Position numbers and translations under genes: made by a program. Under the pieces are notes generated by a model that did no database searches, had not been told where the DNA came from, and saw only the letters and a program-made list of their open reading frames with translations. Positions 44,503 through 53,073 of a DNA stretch of 64,000 nt are shown in pieces. Position 1 is the stretch's first letter; every line of letters begins with the position of its first letter. Origin of the DNA: Gp7-AA6 sp036001245 (GTDB lineage Bacteria > Acidobacteriota > Thermoanaerobaculia > UBA5066 > Gp7-AA6); NCBI GenBank assembly GCA_036001245.1, contig DASYUL010000133.1, positions 3,756 to 67,755 of the forward strand, given 5' to 3'.

Positions 44503-46782
44503 TCACCGCGCGGGCGGCAGCGTCGCCTCGTCGATGGGCTCGCAGAGCGAGAGCTTTCCCGCGGCGACGTTGCGCAGGTCCGACAGTTTGCCCGAGGGCC
44601 AGCGAATCGTGACGCGGTCGGCGCGCGGCGCGTCTCCCAGCCCGAAGAAGAGGCTCTTCGACCCGGACGAGAGGAACGAATACCCCGCGGAGACGACCTG
44701 TGACCGCCGCCGGCCGCCGGCCTCGACGGTCACGACGGCGCCGAGAGCGTCGCGCGTCGTGCGGTAGCGCGTCTTCGCGGCGGGAAGTCCCTGCAGCGTG
44801 ATTACGAGCGCCTGCGCATGCGACGGGTTCCGGTTCACCCAGAGCGCGGGCTTCGAAAGAAACCCGGTCGCGAAGAGGTCCGGGTTCCCGTCGCCGTTCG
44901 CGTCGAAGACGACGAGCCCGCGCTGGTTCGCCTGGGATTCGAGCCCGGTGACCGCCGCGACCTCGACGAAACGCCGTCCGTCCACGTTCCGGTAGAAGCG
45001 CTTCGGCGGACGGCCCCAGAGCGAATCGTCGCCGAAATCCGTCGTCGAAGTCCCCTTCTCGAACCTCGTGTATTCGTAGCTCATGAGATTCCAGAAGTCG
45101 ATCTCGCGTTCGGCGACGTTCTTTCCGGTGACCATGCCGTTCACGACGAAGAGGTCCGCGCGGCCGTCGAGATCGCCGTCGACGAAAACCGAGCCCCACG
45201 ACCACGACGTGTCCCAGACGTCGGCGTCCTCCGACGTTCGCTCGTAACGTCCGTCCGCGGAGGGACGGAAGAGCGACGAGCCGCGAGTCATCGCCTTGAG
45301 ACGCCGCCACACGAGCGGCCGGCCGAGCCAGTACGGGAACTGCGGCATCGGGTAACGCCGGTCGCGCAGAAACCAGTTGAGCGGGAAGGAGTAGTTGGAC
45401 ACGTAGAAGTCGAGACGCCCGTCGCCGTCGAAGTCGTCGACCGTGACGCCCATCCCGAATCCGGCATCGGAGACGCCCTTCTCACGCGCGCGGTCCCGGA
45501 ACGTCCCGTCGCGCTCGTTGTGAAGGTAAACGTTCACGCCGAAGTCGTTGGCCAAGTAGAGGTCCGGCCAGCCGTCGGCGTCGAAGTCCGCGGACTGGAC
45601 GGCGAGACCCCAGTGCGTGTCGGCCGTGCGAGTCTCTCTCGAAACGTCGGTAAACGTGCCGTCTCCGTTGTTCCGATAGAGATGGTTCGGCGGCGCATTG
45701 TTCGCCGGGACGTTCGGCCCCCTTCCCGGCGGGCCGTACACCAGCACGTAGAGATCCGCGTCGCCGTCGCGGTCGTAGTCGATCGCCGCGGCGGACGTCG
45801 AGTAGTCGTTCAGGGCCACTCCGGCGCGTGCGCCGACCTCCTCGAACGTTCCGTTGCCGCGGTTCTTGTAGAGAAGATTCGGCTGGTGGAGGTAGGTGAC
45901 GTAAAGGTCCGGGTCGCCGTCGTTGTCGTAATCGAACGCGAGCGCGCCGATCCCTTCCCCCTTCTGACCCGCGACGCCGGCCTTCTCCGTCACGTCTTCG
46001 AACCGCCCGCCACCCACGTTGCGATAGAGGCGGTTCCCGTCGCCCCCCGGAACGAAGAGGTCCTCCCGCCCGTCGCCGTCGGAGTCGAGAACCGCGACTC
46101 CCGGCGGCATGTGCTCGCCCGGGATCGGCACGTTCTTCGCCGCGTTCGGGAGAAACGCCCGGTGGATCCGGAAGGGGCCGGCCTTCCCCTCTTCCACGGT
46201 CTCTTCGAAGACCGGCTCGGATGCCGATGCGGACATCCACTCGAGGAGCGAGGCGGATTCGAGCCGCCATCCGCCGGCCGCGTCGGGAACGAGGATCGCG
46301 CGCACCTTTCCGCCGTCCTGGCGGAGCGCGCCGTCCCGATCCTTCCCGGTCAGAAGCATTCGGAGAATCACTTCGCGCTTCTCGCCGCGGCGGAAGAACT
46401 CGAAGAGCGTGTTCTCCGTGCGACCGAGGGCCGCGAACCTCGACCGGATCTGGCCGAGCCTTCGACGAAGCGCTTGGCTCCCCTGGAGAGGGGATGGGGG
46501 TGAGGGCCTTGACTGCGCCGCTTTGTAGATCCGGATCGACAACGGCGGCCGCGATGGAACGTCCGCGAGCGCGTCGCCCGGAAGCGGGCCGCTCCAGCGA
46601 AAGTTCGCCGCGTAGAGCGTCGTGTCCTTTGCTCGGGACTTCCAGTCGTCCAGGAATCGCTCGGTCCAGATCGAAACGCGATCGGAATAGTCCTCGAGCG
46701 TCGGGAGAGGAAGCTTTCGGGAGGCGCAGCCGACGACGAGCGAGGCTGCGAGCGCGCAGCCGAGGAGTGGGAGAGGCTTCAC
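44503..46782 (-). CDS. FG-GAP/ASPIC-UnbV lipoprotein (CRTAC-type)
   Basis: 759 residues from GTG 46782. The lipoprotein signal is MKPLPLLGCALAASLVVGC. From about residue 230 come many FG-GAP/VCBS units with calcium-binding DxDxDG loops (VLDSDGDGREDLFVPGG, FDYDNDGDPDLYVTYLHQPN, IDYDRDGDADLYVLVYG), forming a beta-propeller. The ASPIC/UnbV domain closes the protein (RDALGAVVTVEAGGRR, RVTIRWPSGKLSDLRNV). The N-terminal region is unknown; inside it, SRPSPPSPLQGSQALRRRL is encoded by a dispersed repeat (46476-46507). Probably a surface binding protein. The divergent midA lies 24 bases away. Confidence 0.9.
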   Translation of the reverse strand: MKPLPLLGCALAASLVVGCASRKLPLPTLEDYSDRVSIWTERFLDDWKSRAKDTTLYAANFRWSGPLPGDALADVPSRPPLSIRIYKAAQSRPSPPSPLQGSQALRRRLGQIRSRFAALGRTENTLFEFFRRGEKREVILRMLLTGKDRDGALRQDGGKVRAILVPDAAGGWRLESASLLEWMSASASEPVFEETVEEGKAGPFRIHRAFLPNAAKNVPIPGEHMPPGVAVLDSDGDGREDLFVPGGDGNRLYRNVGGGRFEDVTEKAGVAGQKGEGIGALAFDYDNDGDPDLYVTYLHQPNLLYKNRGNGTFEEVGARAGVALNDYSTSAAAIDYDRDGDADLYVLVYGPPGRGPNVPANNAPPNHLYRNNGDGTFTDVSRETRTADTHWGLAVQSADFDADGWPDLYLANDFGVNVYLHNERDGTFRDRAREKGVSDAGFGMGVTVDDFDGDGRLDFYVSNYSFPLNWFLRDRRYPMPQFPYWLGRPLVWRRLKAMTRGSSLFRPSADGRYERTSEDADVWDTSWSWGSVFVDGDLDGRADLFVVNGMVTGKNVAEREIDFWNLMSYEYTRFEKGTSTTDFGDDSLWGRPPKRFYRNVDGRRFVEVAAVTGLESQANQRGLVVFDANGDGNPDLFATGFLSKPALWVNRNPSHAQALVITLQGLPAAKTRYRTTRDALGAVVTVEAGGRRRSQVVSAGYSFLSSGSKSLFFGLGDAPRADRVTIRWPSGKLSDLRNVAAGKLSLCEPIDEATLPPAR
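46476..46507. repeat. GC-rich dispersed repeat inside a coding region
   Basis: The reverse complement, GCCCTCACCCCCATCCCCTC followed by TCCAGGGGAGCC, resembles 58675-58705. It lies in frame within the FG-GAP lipoprotein and encodes an otherwise unmatched Pro/Ser stretch. Confidence 0.5.
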
Positions 46783-46791
46783 CGCCGAAAA

Positions 46792-46797
46792 TATAAT
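46792..46797 (+). promoter_or_regulatory. Candidate -10 element for midA (TATAAT)
   Basis: A consensus TATAAT ends 9 bases before GTG 46807 (15 before GTG 46813), without an SD or clear -35. The reverse strand also carries an A/T-rich element for the divergent lipoprotein. Confidence 0.45.
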
Positions 46798-46806
46798 GCG
46801 AGGCCC

Positions 46807-47847
46807 GTGCCCGTGAGCCTCGCGGAGCGACTGCGTGAGCGCATCCGGCGCGAGGGGCCCATCTCGTTCGCCGACTTCATGGAGGCCGCGCTCTACGATC
46901 CCGACGCCGGCTACTACTCCCGTGGCGCGCCGATCGGAGAGGGAGGCGACTTCGTCACCTCGCCGTGGGTGTCGCCGGCCTTTGCCGCCACGCTTGCTCG
47001 TCTCTTCGCGAGGGATGCCGCCTCGCTCACCGGCGATCTCACCTTCACGGAAGTCGGGGCGGGGGAGGGTCGATTTCTCTCCGACTTCGCGCGAGCCCTC
47101 GGGCGCGATTGGCCCGAAGTCGCGGCCCGGACTCGCCTCGTGGCGGTGGAGCGCGCGCCCGCCGCCCGCGAGAAGCTCGCCGCCGGCGGATTTCCGGTCC
47201 TTTCCGACGTCGCCGGACCGCCGGCCCGCGGCTGGATCTTCGCGAACGAGCTCTATGACGCCCTGCCGGTTGCCCGAGTGCGGGCGACCGCGGGCGGCCT
47301 CGAAGAGCTTCGCGTGGGCCTCGAACGAGAGCGCTTCGCATGGACGGACGCCCCCGCGCCTGCCGGGTGGAACGCGCACTTCGCCCGCTTCGGCGTCGCC
47401 CTCGAGCCGGGCCAGGTCGCCGAGATCCGTCCCGGGACGGCGAATCTCCATCGCCGGCTGGCGCGCGCTCTCGAACGCGGGCGGATCGTCCTCTTCGACT
47501 ACGGCCACCGCGCGCGAACTCTGTACCACCCTCTCGCGCGCCGGGGCGGGACGCTCGCGATGCACTCCGGCGGACGTCGCGGTGGAGATCCGCTCGAGCG
47601 CCCGGGCGAGCAGGACCTGACCGCCCACGTGAACTGGGACGAGATCCTCACGGTCGGAGAGGAGGAGGGACTCGCGAGCGAAGGTCCGATCCGACAGGCG
47701 CGATTCCTGACGCAGGCCGGCATCTTCGATTTCGCGAGCGACGAGGGTGAGAAGTGGCGCATCTATCGTCTCGTCGATCCGGGAGGAATGGGCGAAGAGC
47801 TTTCCGCGCTCGTTCAGTCCCGCGCGATGGCGCCGCTCGCGTTTTGA
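46807..47847 (+). CDS. MidA/NDUFAF7-type SAM-dependent methyltransferase
   Basis: 346 residues. The N-terminus ERLRERIRREGPISFADFME, then ALYDPDAGYYSRG and GGDFVTSPWVSPAF, is specific to the MidA/NDUFAF7 (DUF185) family. The SAM-binding motif is FTEVGAGEGRFLSDFARAL; ANELYDALPVARV and LFDYGHRARTLYHP are also conserved. The mitochondrial homologue methylates an arginine of the NuoD homologue NDUFS2 and is needed to assemble complex I. This gene lies 30 bases before nuoA on the same strand, so a complex I role is likely by context. Start is GTG 46807 or 46813. Confidence 0.92.
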   Translation: MPVSLAERLRERIRREGPISFADFMEAALYDPDAGYYSRGAPIGEGGDFVTSPWVSPAFAATLARLFARDAASLTGDLTFTEVGAGEGRFLSDFARALGRDWPEVAARTRLVAVERAPAAREKLAAGGFPVLSDVAGPPARGWIFANELYDALPVARVRATAGGLEELRVGLERERFAWTDAPAPAGWNAHFARFGVALEPGQVAEIRPGTANLHRRLARALERGRIVLFDYGHRARTLYHPLARRGGTLAMHSGGRRGGDPLERPGEQDLTAHVNWDEILTVGEEEGLASEGPIRQARFLTQAGIFDFASDEGEKWRIYRLVDPGGMGEELSALVQSRAMAPLAF

Positions 47848-47871
47848 CTGGTCGGACGCGTCCGATACAAT
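47844..47871 (+). promoter_or_regulatory. Promoter of the nuo operon
   Basis: TTGACT (47844-47849), a 16-bp spacer and TACAAT (47866-47871), ending 6 bases before the nuoA GTG. It overlaps the end of midA. This is the best promoter match in the window. Confidence 0.65.
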
Positions 47872-47877
47872 GCCGCG

Positions 47878-48234
47878 GTGTCCGAATACCTCCCGATCCT
47901 GGTGTTCGCGCTGCTCGCGGCGGCGCTACCCCTCGCGACGATCGTCATCGCGAGAGTGCTGCAGAGCCGGCGTCCGAACGTGGTCAAGCTCGAGCCGTAC
48001 GAGTGCGGCATCGAGCCGACCTCCCTCGCTCACGACACGCGTTTCTCGGTCCGCTATTTCCTGATCGCGGTTCTTTTCGTCGTCTTCGACGTCGAAACGA
48101 TCTTCCTCTTTCCCTGGGCGGTGATGTTCAACCGCCTCGGCGTCTTCGGCCTCGTCGAGATGCTGATCTTTCTCGTGATCCTGGTGATCGGCTACTTCTA
48201 CGTCTGGAAGCGCAAAGCGCTCGACTGGGCCTAG
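47878..48234 (+). CDS. nuoA: NADH-quinone oxidoreductase subunit A
   Basis: A 118-residue membrane subunit of complex I with three helices. It shows VKLEPYECGIEPTSLAHDTR with the conserved Glu/Cys of the quinone-site loop, and FSVRYFLIAVLFVVFDVETI then FLFPWAV. The GTG start is directly after the operon promoter. It begins nuoABCDHIJKLMN. Confidence 0.97.
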   Translation: MSEYLPILVFALLAAALPLATIVIARVLQSRRPNVVKLEPYECGIEPTSLAHDTRFSVRYFLIAVLFVVFDVETIFLFPWAVMFNRLGVFGLVEMLIFLVILVIGYFYVWKRKALDWA

Positions 48235-48259
48235 CGGGACCGGAGGAGATTCACCGAAA

Positions 48260-48745
48260 ATGCCCGGCATCGTCGACCGATTCGAAGACAACGTCCTGAC
48301 GACCTCGGTCGACGCGGTCATCAACTGGGCCCGCCGCTCGTCGATCTGGCCCATGCAGTTCGGCCTGGCCTGCTGTGCGATCGAAATGATGGCCGTCATG
48401 GACGCTCGGCACGATCTTTCCCGGTTCGGGGCCGAGGTCTTCCGGGGAACCCCCCGGCAGTCCGACTTGATGATCGTCGCCGGGACGGTCGTCGAGAAGA
48501 TGGCCCCGATCGTCAAGCGCCTTTACGACCAGATGCCCGATCCCAAGTGGGTCATCGCGATGGGGTCCTGCGCGACGTGCGGCGGCCCGTATCGCACCTA
48601 CGCCGTCACCCAGGGCGTCGATCGGATCGTGCCGGTGGACGTCTACGTGCCGGGATGCCCGCCGCGGCCCGAGGCCTTGATCTACGGGATCATGGCGCTC
48701 CAGAAGAAGATCGACCGGATGAAGGTCATCCGGAAGGCATCGTAG
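48260..48745 (+). CDS. nuoB: NADH-quinone oxidoreductase subunit B
   Basis: The 161-residue subunit that carries cluster N2, next to the quinone site. The four ligands are present: C38 and C39 (GLACCAIEMMAV), C104 (MGSCATCGG) and C133 (YVPGCPPRPEAL). An upstream GGAGG gives good initiation from the ATG. It pairs with NuoD at the quinone-binding interface. Confidence 0.98.
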   Translation: MPGIVDRFEDNVLTTSVDAVINWARRSSIWPMQFGLACCAIEMMAVMDARHDLSRFGAEVFRGTPRQSDLMIVAGTVVEKMAPIVKRLYDQMPDPKWVIAMGSCATCGGPYRTYAVTQGVDRIVPVDVYVPGCPPRPEALIYGIMALQKKIDRMKVIRKAS

Positions 48746-48754
48746 GGGAGCCGG

Positions 48755-49414
48755 GTGGCCGACGAGACTCCACCTCCTCCCGACGCCGCGCCACCGCCAC
48801 CCGCGTCCGCCGCGCCGGCGGCCGCGACGGGAGCAGCCGCGCACAAGCCGCCTCCTCCGAAGAAAGTCGAAGCCACGGACGCTTCGGCGCACCCCTGGGT
48901 CGCGTCGATCCGCTCCGCGGTGCCGGACGCGTTCGTCTCCGCGAAGGCGTTCGCGAAACAGGTGACGGTCGTCGTGCGCCGGGAACAGATTGCGCAGGTC
49001 GCGCGGCACCTGAAGGACGCGGAGGACTTCCGCTACTGCGTCGACGTGACCGCCGTCGACTGGCGCGACCGGCAGCCGCGCTTCGACGTCGTCTACCATT
49101 TCTACTCTTTCTCCAAGAACGACCGGATCCGCGTCAAGTGCGGGGTCGCCGACGGCGAGGAGGTTCCCTCGATCTCCGAGGTGTTTCTCGCCGCAAACTG
49201 GCCGGAGCGAGAGACGTGGGACATGTTCGGAATCCCCTTCGCGGGCCATCCCGATCTGCGCCGGATCCTGACGTGGGACGGCTTCCACGGATACCCGCTG
49301 CGGAAGGACTTTCCCGTCGAGGGGATCGACACGGGCGCCGCGGTTTATCCGGAGGAATGGCCCGAGGGCGGCGGACCGGCGGCGGACGACCCGAATCGGA
49401 AGGTGGTGTCGTGA
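48755..49414 (+). CDS. nuoC: NADH-quinone oxidoreductase subunit C
   Basis: 219 residues of the peripheral arm. A 45-residue Pro/Ala-rich N-terminal extension (starting MADETPPPPDAAPPPPASAA) precedes the 30-kDa subunit domain: ARHLKDAEDFRYCVDVTAVD, RFDVVYHFYSFSKNDRIRVK and then NWPERETWDMFGIPFAGHPD with LRRILTWDGFHGYPLRKDFP. NuoC is separate from NuoD, unlike the E. coli fusion. GTG start; its stop overlaps nuoD. Confidence 0.97.
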   Translation: MADETPPPPDAAPPPPASAAPAAATGAAAHKPPPPKKVEATDASAHPWVASIRSAVPDAFVSAKAFAKQVTVVVRREQIAQVARHLKDAEDFRYCVDVTAVDWRDRQPRFDVVYHFYSFSKNDRIRVKCGVADGEEVPSISEVFLAANWPERETWDMFGIPFAGHPDLRRILTWDGFHGYPLRKDFPVEGIDTGAAVYPEEWPEGGGPAADDPNRKVVS

Positions 49415-50631
49415 GCGACGAGCGGCCGATCTCCCAGGAAGAGAAGGATCGCGCCGCTCGGGCCGCCGAGGATCTCAAGGGGGCGGCGTTGGCGGCGGCG
49501 GAGTCCGTCCCGGTCTCGGTTCATCCGCCCACCCTCTTCGAAGTCCAGGAGATGGAGTTGAACTTCGGGCCGCAGCACCCCTCGACGCACGGGGTCCTCC
49601 GGCTCGTCGTCCGAGTCGACGGGGAAAGGATCCTCGAAACGAAACCGGACGTCGGGTACCTGCACCGTGGGACCGAGAAGCTCTTCGAGACCGAGACGTA
49701 CCCGATGGGGATCCCGCACACCGACCGGCTGGACTACATCGCGGCCGCGACCAACAACCACGCCTTCTGCCTCACGATCGAAAAGCTCCTCGGCGTCGAG
49801 ATCCCGCGCCGCGCGCAGTTGATCCGCGTCATCCTGGACGAGCTTCAGCGGCTGTCGTCGCACCTCGTGTGGCTGGGGACGTCCGGGCTCGATCTCGGCG
49901 CCGTCACCCCCTTCTGGTACGCGTTCCGGGAGCGCGAGCAGATCCTCGACTTTTTCGAGGAGTACTGCGGTGCTCGCCTGACCTTGAACTGCATGCGGAT
50001 CGGGGGTCTACCGTTCGACCTCACCGCCGGCTGGGTCGAGCGCCTGATCGAGTTCATCGACGATCTGCCCTCCCGCATCGACGACTACGAGCAGCTCCTG
50101 ACCGAGAACCGAATCTGGAAGAAGCGCACGGTCGGAATCGGCGTGATCTCCGGCGAGGAGTGCATCGAGTGGGGCCTGACCGGCCCCCTCCTGCGCGCCG
50201 CCGGCGTCGAGTGGGACCTGCGCCGGGCGCAGCCGTACGAGTGCTACGACGAGCTCGACTTCGCGATCCCGACGCGGGTCAACGGGGACACGTACGACCG
50301 TTACATCGTCCGGGTCCAGGAGATGCGGCAGAGCGCGCGGATCATCCGGCAGTGCATCGACAGGCTCGAGGCGGGCGAGATCCGCGGCAAGGTCCCTCGG
50401 GTGATCAAGCCGCCCGCGGAGGAGACCTACGCGTCGATCGAGTCGCCCAAGGGCGAGCTCGGGTTCTACTGCGTCTCGAACGGGACGAACCGCCCTTACC
50501 GCATGCACGTCCGGCCGCCGTCGTTCATCAACCTCCAGGCGCTTCCGCGGCTGGCGAAGGGCCATCTCATCAGCGACCTCGTCGCGTTGATCGGGACGAT
50601 CGACATCGTGCTCGGCGAGGTGGATCGGTGA
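49411..50631 (+). CDS. nuoD: NADH-quinone oxidoreductase subunit D
   Basis: The 406-residue 49-kDa subunit that forms the quinone pocket with NuoB. NFGPQHPSTHGVLRLVVRVD carries the conserved histidines; VGYLHRGTEKLFE contains R86, which corresponds to the arginine that NDUFAF7 methylates in the mitochondrial subunit (from memory). PHTDRLDYIAAATNNHAFCL and LTENRIWKKRTVGIGVI follow, and the end is IGTIDIVLGEVDR. GTG 49411 overlaps the nuoC stop. A 45-residue Ala/Glu-rich N-terminus is lineage-specific. Confidence 0.98.
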   Translation: MSDERPISQEEKDRAARAAEDLKGAALAAAESVPVSVHPPTLFEVQEMELNFGPQHPSTHGVLRLVVRVDGERILETKPDVGYLHRGTEKLFETETYPMGIPHTDRLDYIAAATNNHAFCLTIEKLLGVEIPRRAQLIRVILDELQRLSSHLVWLGTSGLDLGAVTPFWYAFREREQILDFFEEYCGARLTLNCMRIGGLPFDLTAGWVERLIEFIDDLPSRIDDYEQLLTENRIWKKRTVGIGVISGEECIEWGLTGPLLRAAGVEWDLRRAQPYECYDELDFAIPTRVNGDTYDRYIVRVQEMRQSARIIRQCIDRLEAGEIRGKVPRVIKPPAEETYASIESPKGELGFYCVSNGTNRPYRMHVRPPSFINLQALPRLAKGHLISDLVALIGTIDIVLGEVDR

Positions 50632-50636
50632 CGAAG

Positions 50637-50671
50637 ACGGAACGCGGAACTCGGAACACGGAACACGGATG
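50637..50671 (+). repeat. Five-unit heptamer array ending in the nuoH start
   Basis: ACGGAAC GCGGAAC TCGGAAC ACGGAAC ACGGATG in perfect 7-bp register between nuoD and nuoH. The last unit contains the nuoH ATG (50669-50671). No SD is present. Confidence 0.9.
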
Positions 50672-51838
50672 AAGTTCCTGACACCGACAGTGCTGACCTA
50701 CCTGAAAGTGGTCATTCTTGTGGCCGTGGTGCCCGCGATCGTGGGTTTCGTGATCGTGCTCGCCGAGCGGCGCCTGATGGGGTTCATGCAGGCGCGCCTG
50801 GGACCCAACCGCGTCGGACCGAAAGGTCTCCTTCAGGGTGTCGCGGACCTCGTCAAGCTCGTGACCAAGGAAGACATCACGCCGGCGCAGGCGGAGAAGG
50901 CGGTGCACTTCCTCGCCCCGGTCCTGGCGGTGATCCCGTCGCTGACGGCGCTCGCGGTCATTCCTTTCGGGCCCGCGGTGCGGATCGGGAAGATCAAGAC
51001 GCCGCTGTGGGTCGCCGCCGACGTCAACATCGGTCTGCTCTTTCTGCTCGCGATCACGTCGATCGGCGTCTACGGGATCATCCTGGGGGGCTGGGCGTCG
51101 AACAACAAGTACTCGCTTCTCGGCGGCCTGCGCTCCGCTGCGCAACTCATCTCGTATGAGGTTCCGATGGGGCTCGCCCTCGTCTCGGTCCTTCTCATGA
51201 CGCGGTCTCTCTCGATGGTCGAGATCGTGCAGCGGCAGGGGAGGCTTCAGCTCTGGTTCATCTTCCCGGGGCTGCTGGCGTTCTTCATCTACTTCGTCGC
51301 CGGGGTCGCGGAGACCAACCGGAATCCTTTCGACCTGCCAGAGGCGGAATCCGAGCTCGTGTCGGGATTCAACACCGAGTATTCCGGCGTCAAGTTCGCC
51401 TTCTTTTTCCTCGGTGAGTACGCCGCGATGATCGTGATCTCCTGCGTCGCCGTGACGGTGTTCTTCGGCGGATGGCTTCCGCCCTTTCCTCACGTCGCTC
51501 TCCTGAAGTTCCTGCGGCTGATCCCGCCTTTCGGGTGGTTCCTCATCAAGGCGGGCCTCTTTCTCTTCTGCTACATCTGGTTCCGATCGACGTTCCCGCG
51601 CTATCGCTTCGATCAGCTCATGGCGCTCGGGTGGAAGTGGATGATCCCGCTCTCCCTCGCGAACATCGTCATCGTCGCACTCGCGATCCTCGCGACCCCG
51701 GGGCGGAGCAACGGCCTCTTCGTGCTTTCGTATATCTTCGGCGGCCTTTTCATCGTGATGTTCCTGCTGGCGAAGCTCCGCCAGAAGCTCGCGCGGCGCG
51801 AGCGGCTCGCGGCGGTTCCGGCGTCGGCCTCGGAGTAA
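50669..51838 (+). CDS. nuoH: NADH-quinone oxidoreductase subunit H
   Basis: A 389-residue membrane subunit of about eight helices that joins the quinone site to the proton pumps. It contains ERRLMGFMQARLGPNRVGPK, then LRSAAQLISYEVPMGLALVS, and EFNRTP-equivalent ETNRNPFDLPEAESELVSGF. RSTFPRYRFDQLMALGWKWM is the conserved C-terminal loop. The start codon is part of the preceding heptamer array, and nuoI follows by 3 bases. NuoE, F and G are not between D and H. Confidence 0.97.
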   Translation: MKFLTPTVLTYLKVVILVAVVPAIVGFVIVLAERRLMGFMQARLGPNRVGPKGLLQGVADLVKLVTKEDITPAQAEKAVHFLAPVLAVIPSLTALAVIPFGPAVRIGKIKTPLWVAADVNIGLLFLLAITSIGVYGIILGGWASNNKYSLLGGLRSAAQLISYEVPMGLALVSVLLMTRSLSMVEIVQRQGRLQLWFIFPGLLAFFIYFVAGVAETNRNPFDLPEAESELVSGFNTEYSGVKFAFFFLGEYAAMIVISCVAVTVFFGGWLPPFPHVALLKFLRLIPPFGWFLIKAGLFLFCYIWFRSTFPRYRFDQLMALGWKWMIPLSLANIVIVALAILATPGRSNGLFVLSYIFGGLFIVMFLLAKLRQKLARRERLAAVPASASE

Positions 51839-51841
51839 CCC

Positions 51842-52324
51842 ATGGCGCTCAAGCAGTGGCTCGACAAGCTGACGCTCCTCGACCTTTTCGACGGGCTCTC
51901 CGTCACCGGACGGCACCTGTTCAAGAAGAAGGTCACGATCCAGTATCCGGAACAGAAGAAGCTGCCGTCCGACCGCTTCCGCGGGATGTTCCGCCTCGAC
52001 GAGGAGCGGTGCATCAAGTGCACGCTCTGTGCGATCGAGTGCCCGATCAACATCATCTACATCGACTGGCACAACGAGAAGAGTCCCGAGGGCAAGTCCA
52101 TCAAGGTGCTCGACCGCTTCGACGTGGATTTGAAGCGGTGCATGTTCTGCCAGCTCTGCGAAGAGGCGTGCCCGACGAACCCCAAGTCCATCTGGCTGAC
52201 CACGAAAACGTACGAGATGGCGGCTTACGACCGCAACGACTCGCTCTATCTCGACATCCGGAAACTGACCGACTGGAGGGCGGCGCCGAACGTCAAGCCG
52301 TTCACCGTCGTCGAGCAGGGATGA
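51842..52324 (+). CDS. nuoI: NADH-quinone oxidoreductase subunit I
   Basis: A 160-residue ferredoxin-like subunit with two 4Fe-4S clusters (N6a/N6b): C57, C60, C63 with C110, and C67 with C100, C103, C106, in CIKCTLCAIECP and CMFCQLCEEACP. The N-terminus (FDGLSVTGRHLFKKKVTIQY) is the usual membrane-near part. It is the electron wire into N2. Confidence 0.98.
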   Translation: MALKQWLDKLTLLDLFDGLSVTGRHLFKKKVTIQYPEQKKLPSDRFRGMFRLDEERCIKCTLCAIECPINIIYIDWHNEKSPEGKSIKVLDRFDVDLKRCMFCQLCEEACPTNPKSIWLTTKTYEMAAYDRNDSLYLDIRKLTDWRAAPNVKPFTVVEQG

Positions 52325-52325
52325 A

Positions 52326-52895
52326 GTGACCGGGGCGGAAACCGTCCCGGGCGCTCTCCTGACCGGCTCGGCCGGGTTGGCCTTCGTCGTCTTTGCGGTG
52401 CTCGCTCTGGGGACGGCGGTCGCCGTCGTCGTCGCGAGGAACCCGATCCACTCGGCACTCTTCCTCCTTTCGTGCTTCCTTCTCGTCGCCTGCATCTTCA
52501 TCCTCCAGCAGGCGGAGTTCGTCGGCGCCGTCCAGATCCTGGTCTATGCGGGCGGGATCATGGTGCTCTTCCTGTTCGTGATCATGCTGGTGCATCAGCG
52601 GACCGTGAGAGAGAGGGCTGCGTTCCAGCACCAGTGGGACATCGCGCTGCTCTTCCTGATCGCCTTCCTGCTGCCGTTTCTCTACGTGCTCTGGACCGAG
52701 CGCTTCCCGGTGGTCGCGCCGAATCCGGACGCCTTCCGTGCCGTGCGCGGCCGGATCGCCGGCAACACGCAGGCCGTCGCCTGGGTCCTCTACCGCGACT
52801 ACCTCCTGCCGTTCGAGGTCGCGTCGGTGTTCCTGCTGGTCGCGATGGTCGGAGCGGTCGTGCTGGGCAAACGTTCGGTCGAGAAGGTGGACTAG
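52326..52895 (+). CDS. nuoJ: NADH-quinone oxidoreductase subunit J
   Basis: A 189-residue membrane subunit with five helices. Visible are NPIHSALFLLSCFLLVACIF, AEFVGAVQILVYAGGIMVLF and VIMLVH, the conserved core with the pi-bulge helix. GTG start one base after the nuoI stop. It is followed by a 174-bp gap before nuoK, the largest in the operon. Confidence 0.96.
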   Translation: MTGAETVPGALLTGSAGLAFVVFAVLALGTAVAVVVARNPIHSALFLLSCFLLVACIFILQQAEFVGAVQILVYAGGIMVLFLFVIMLVHQRTVRERAAFQHQWDIALLFLIAFLLPFLYVLWTERFPVVAPNPDAFRAVRGRIAGNTQAVAWVLYRDYLLPFEVASVFLLVAMVGAVVLGKRSVEKVD

Positions 52896-52899
52896 CGTG

Positions 52900-53073
52900 A
52901 TGTCCGGGACCTCCCGTCATCGACACGCGTCGGCCAACCTCGCGAGGACGACGTTCCGGCAGCCGCCGCTCCGCGCAACCGGCGCGAGAACAGAGAGTGC
53001 TCTCCCGCCATTTTTCAGTGCGCCAGTTTCGAGGACCTCCTCCGGGAGGTGCCCGGGGGACGAGAGCAAATGA
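52900..53073 (+). CDS. Possible small ORF filling the nuoJ-nuoK gap
   Basis: A 57-codon frame from ATG 52900 ends in TGA that overlaps the nuoK ATG (ATGA), as in coupled genes. The product is Arg/Ser/Pro-rich, with no helix or motif, and there is no SD. It may be chance in GC-rich DNA. I report it because it exactly fills a 174-bp gap that otherwise holds nothing I recognise. Confidence 0.25.
   Translation: MSGTSRHRHASANLARTTFRQPPLRATGARTESALPPFFSAPVSRTSSGRCPGDESK

Noticed and set aside
44503..47628. FG-GAP protein starting near 47628 (1041 residues)
   Set aside because: The extra N-terminus is antisense to midA; GTG 46782 gives a proper lipoprotein signal peptide.
50570..52501. A 643-codon minus-strand frame over nuoH-nuoI
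   Set aside because: Highly charged shadow of hydrophobic nuo genes; no motif and no own promoter.
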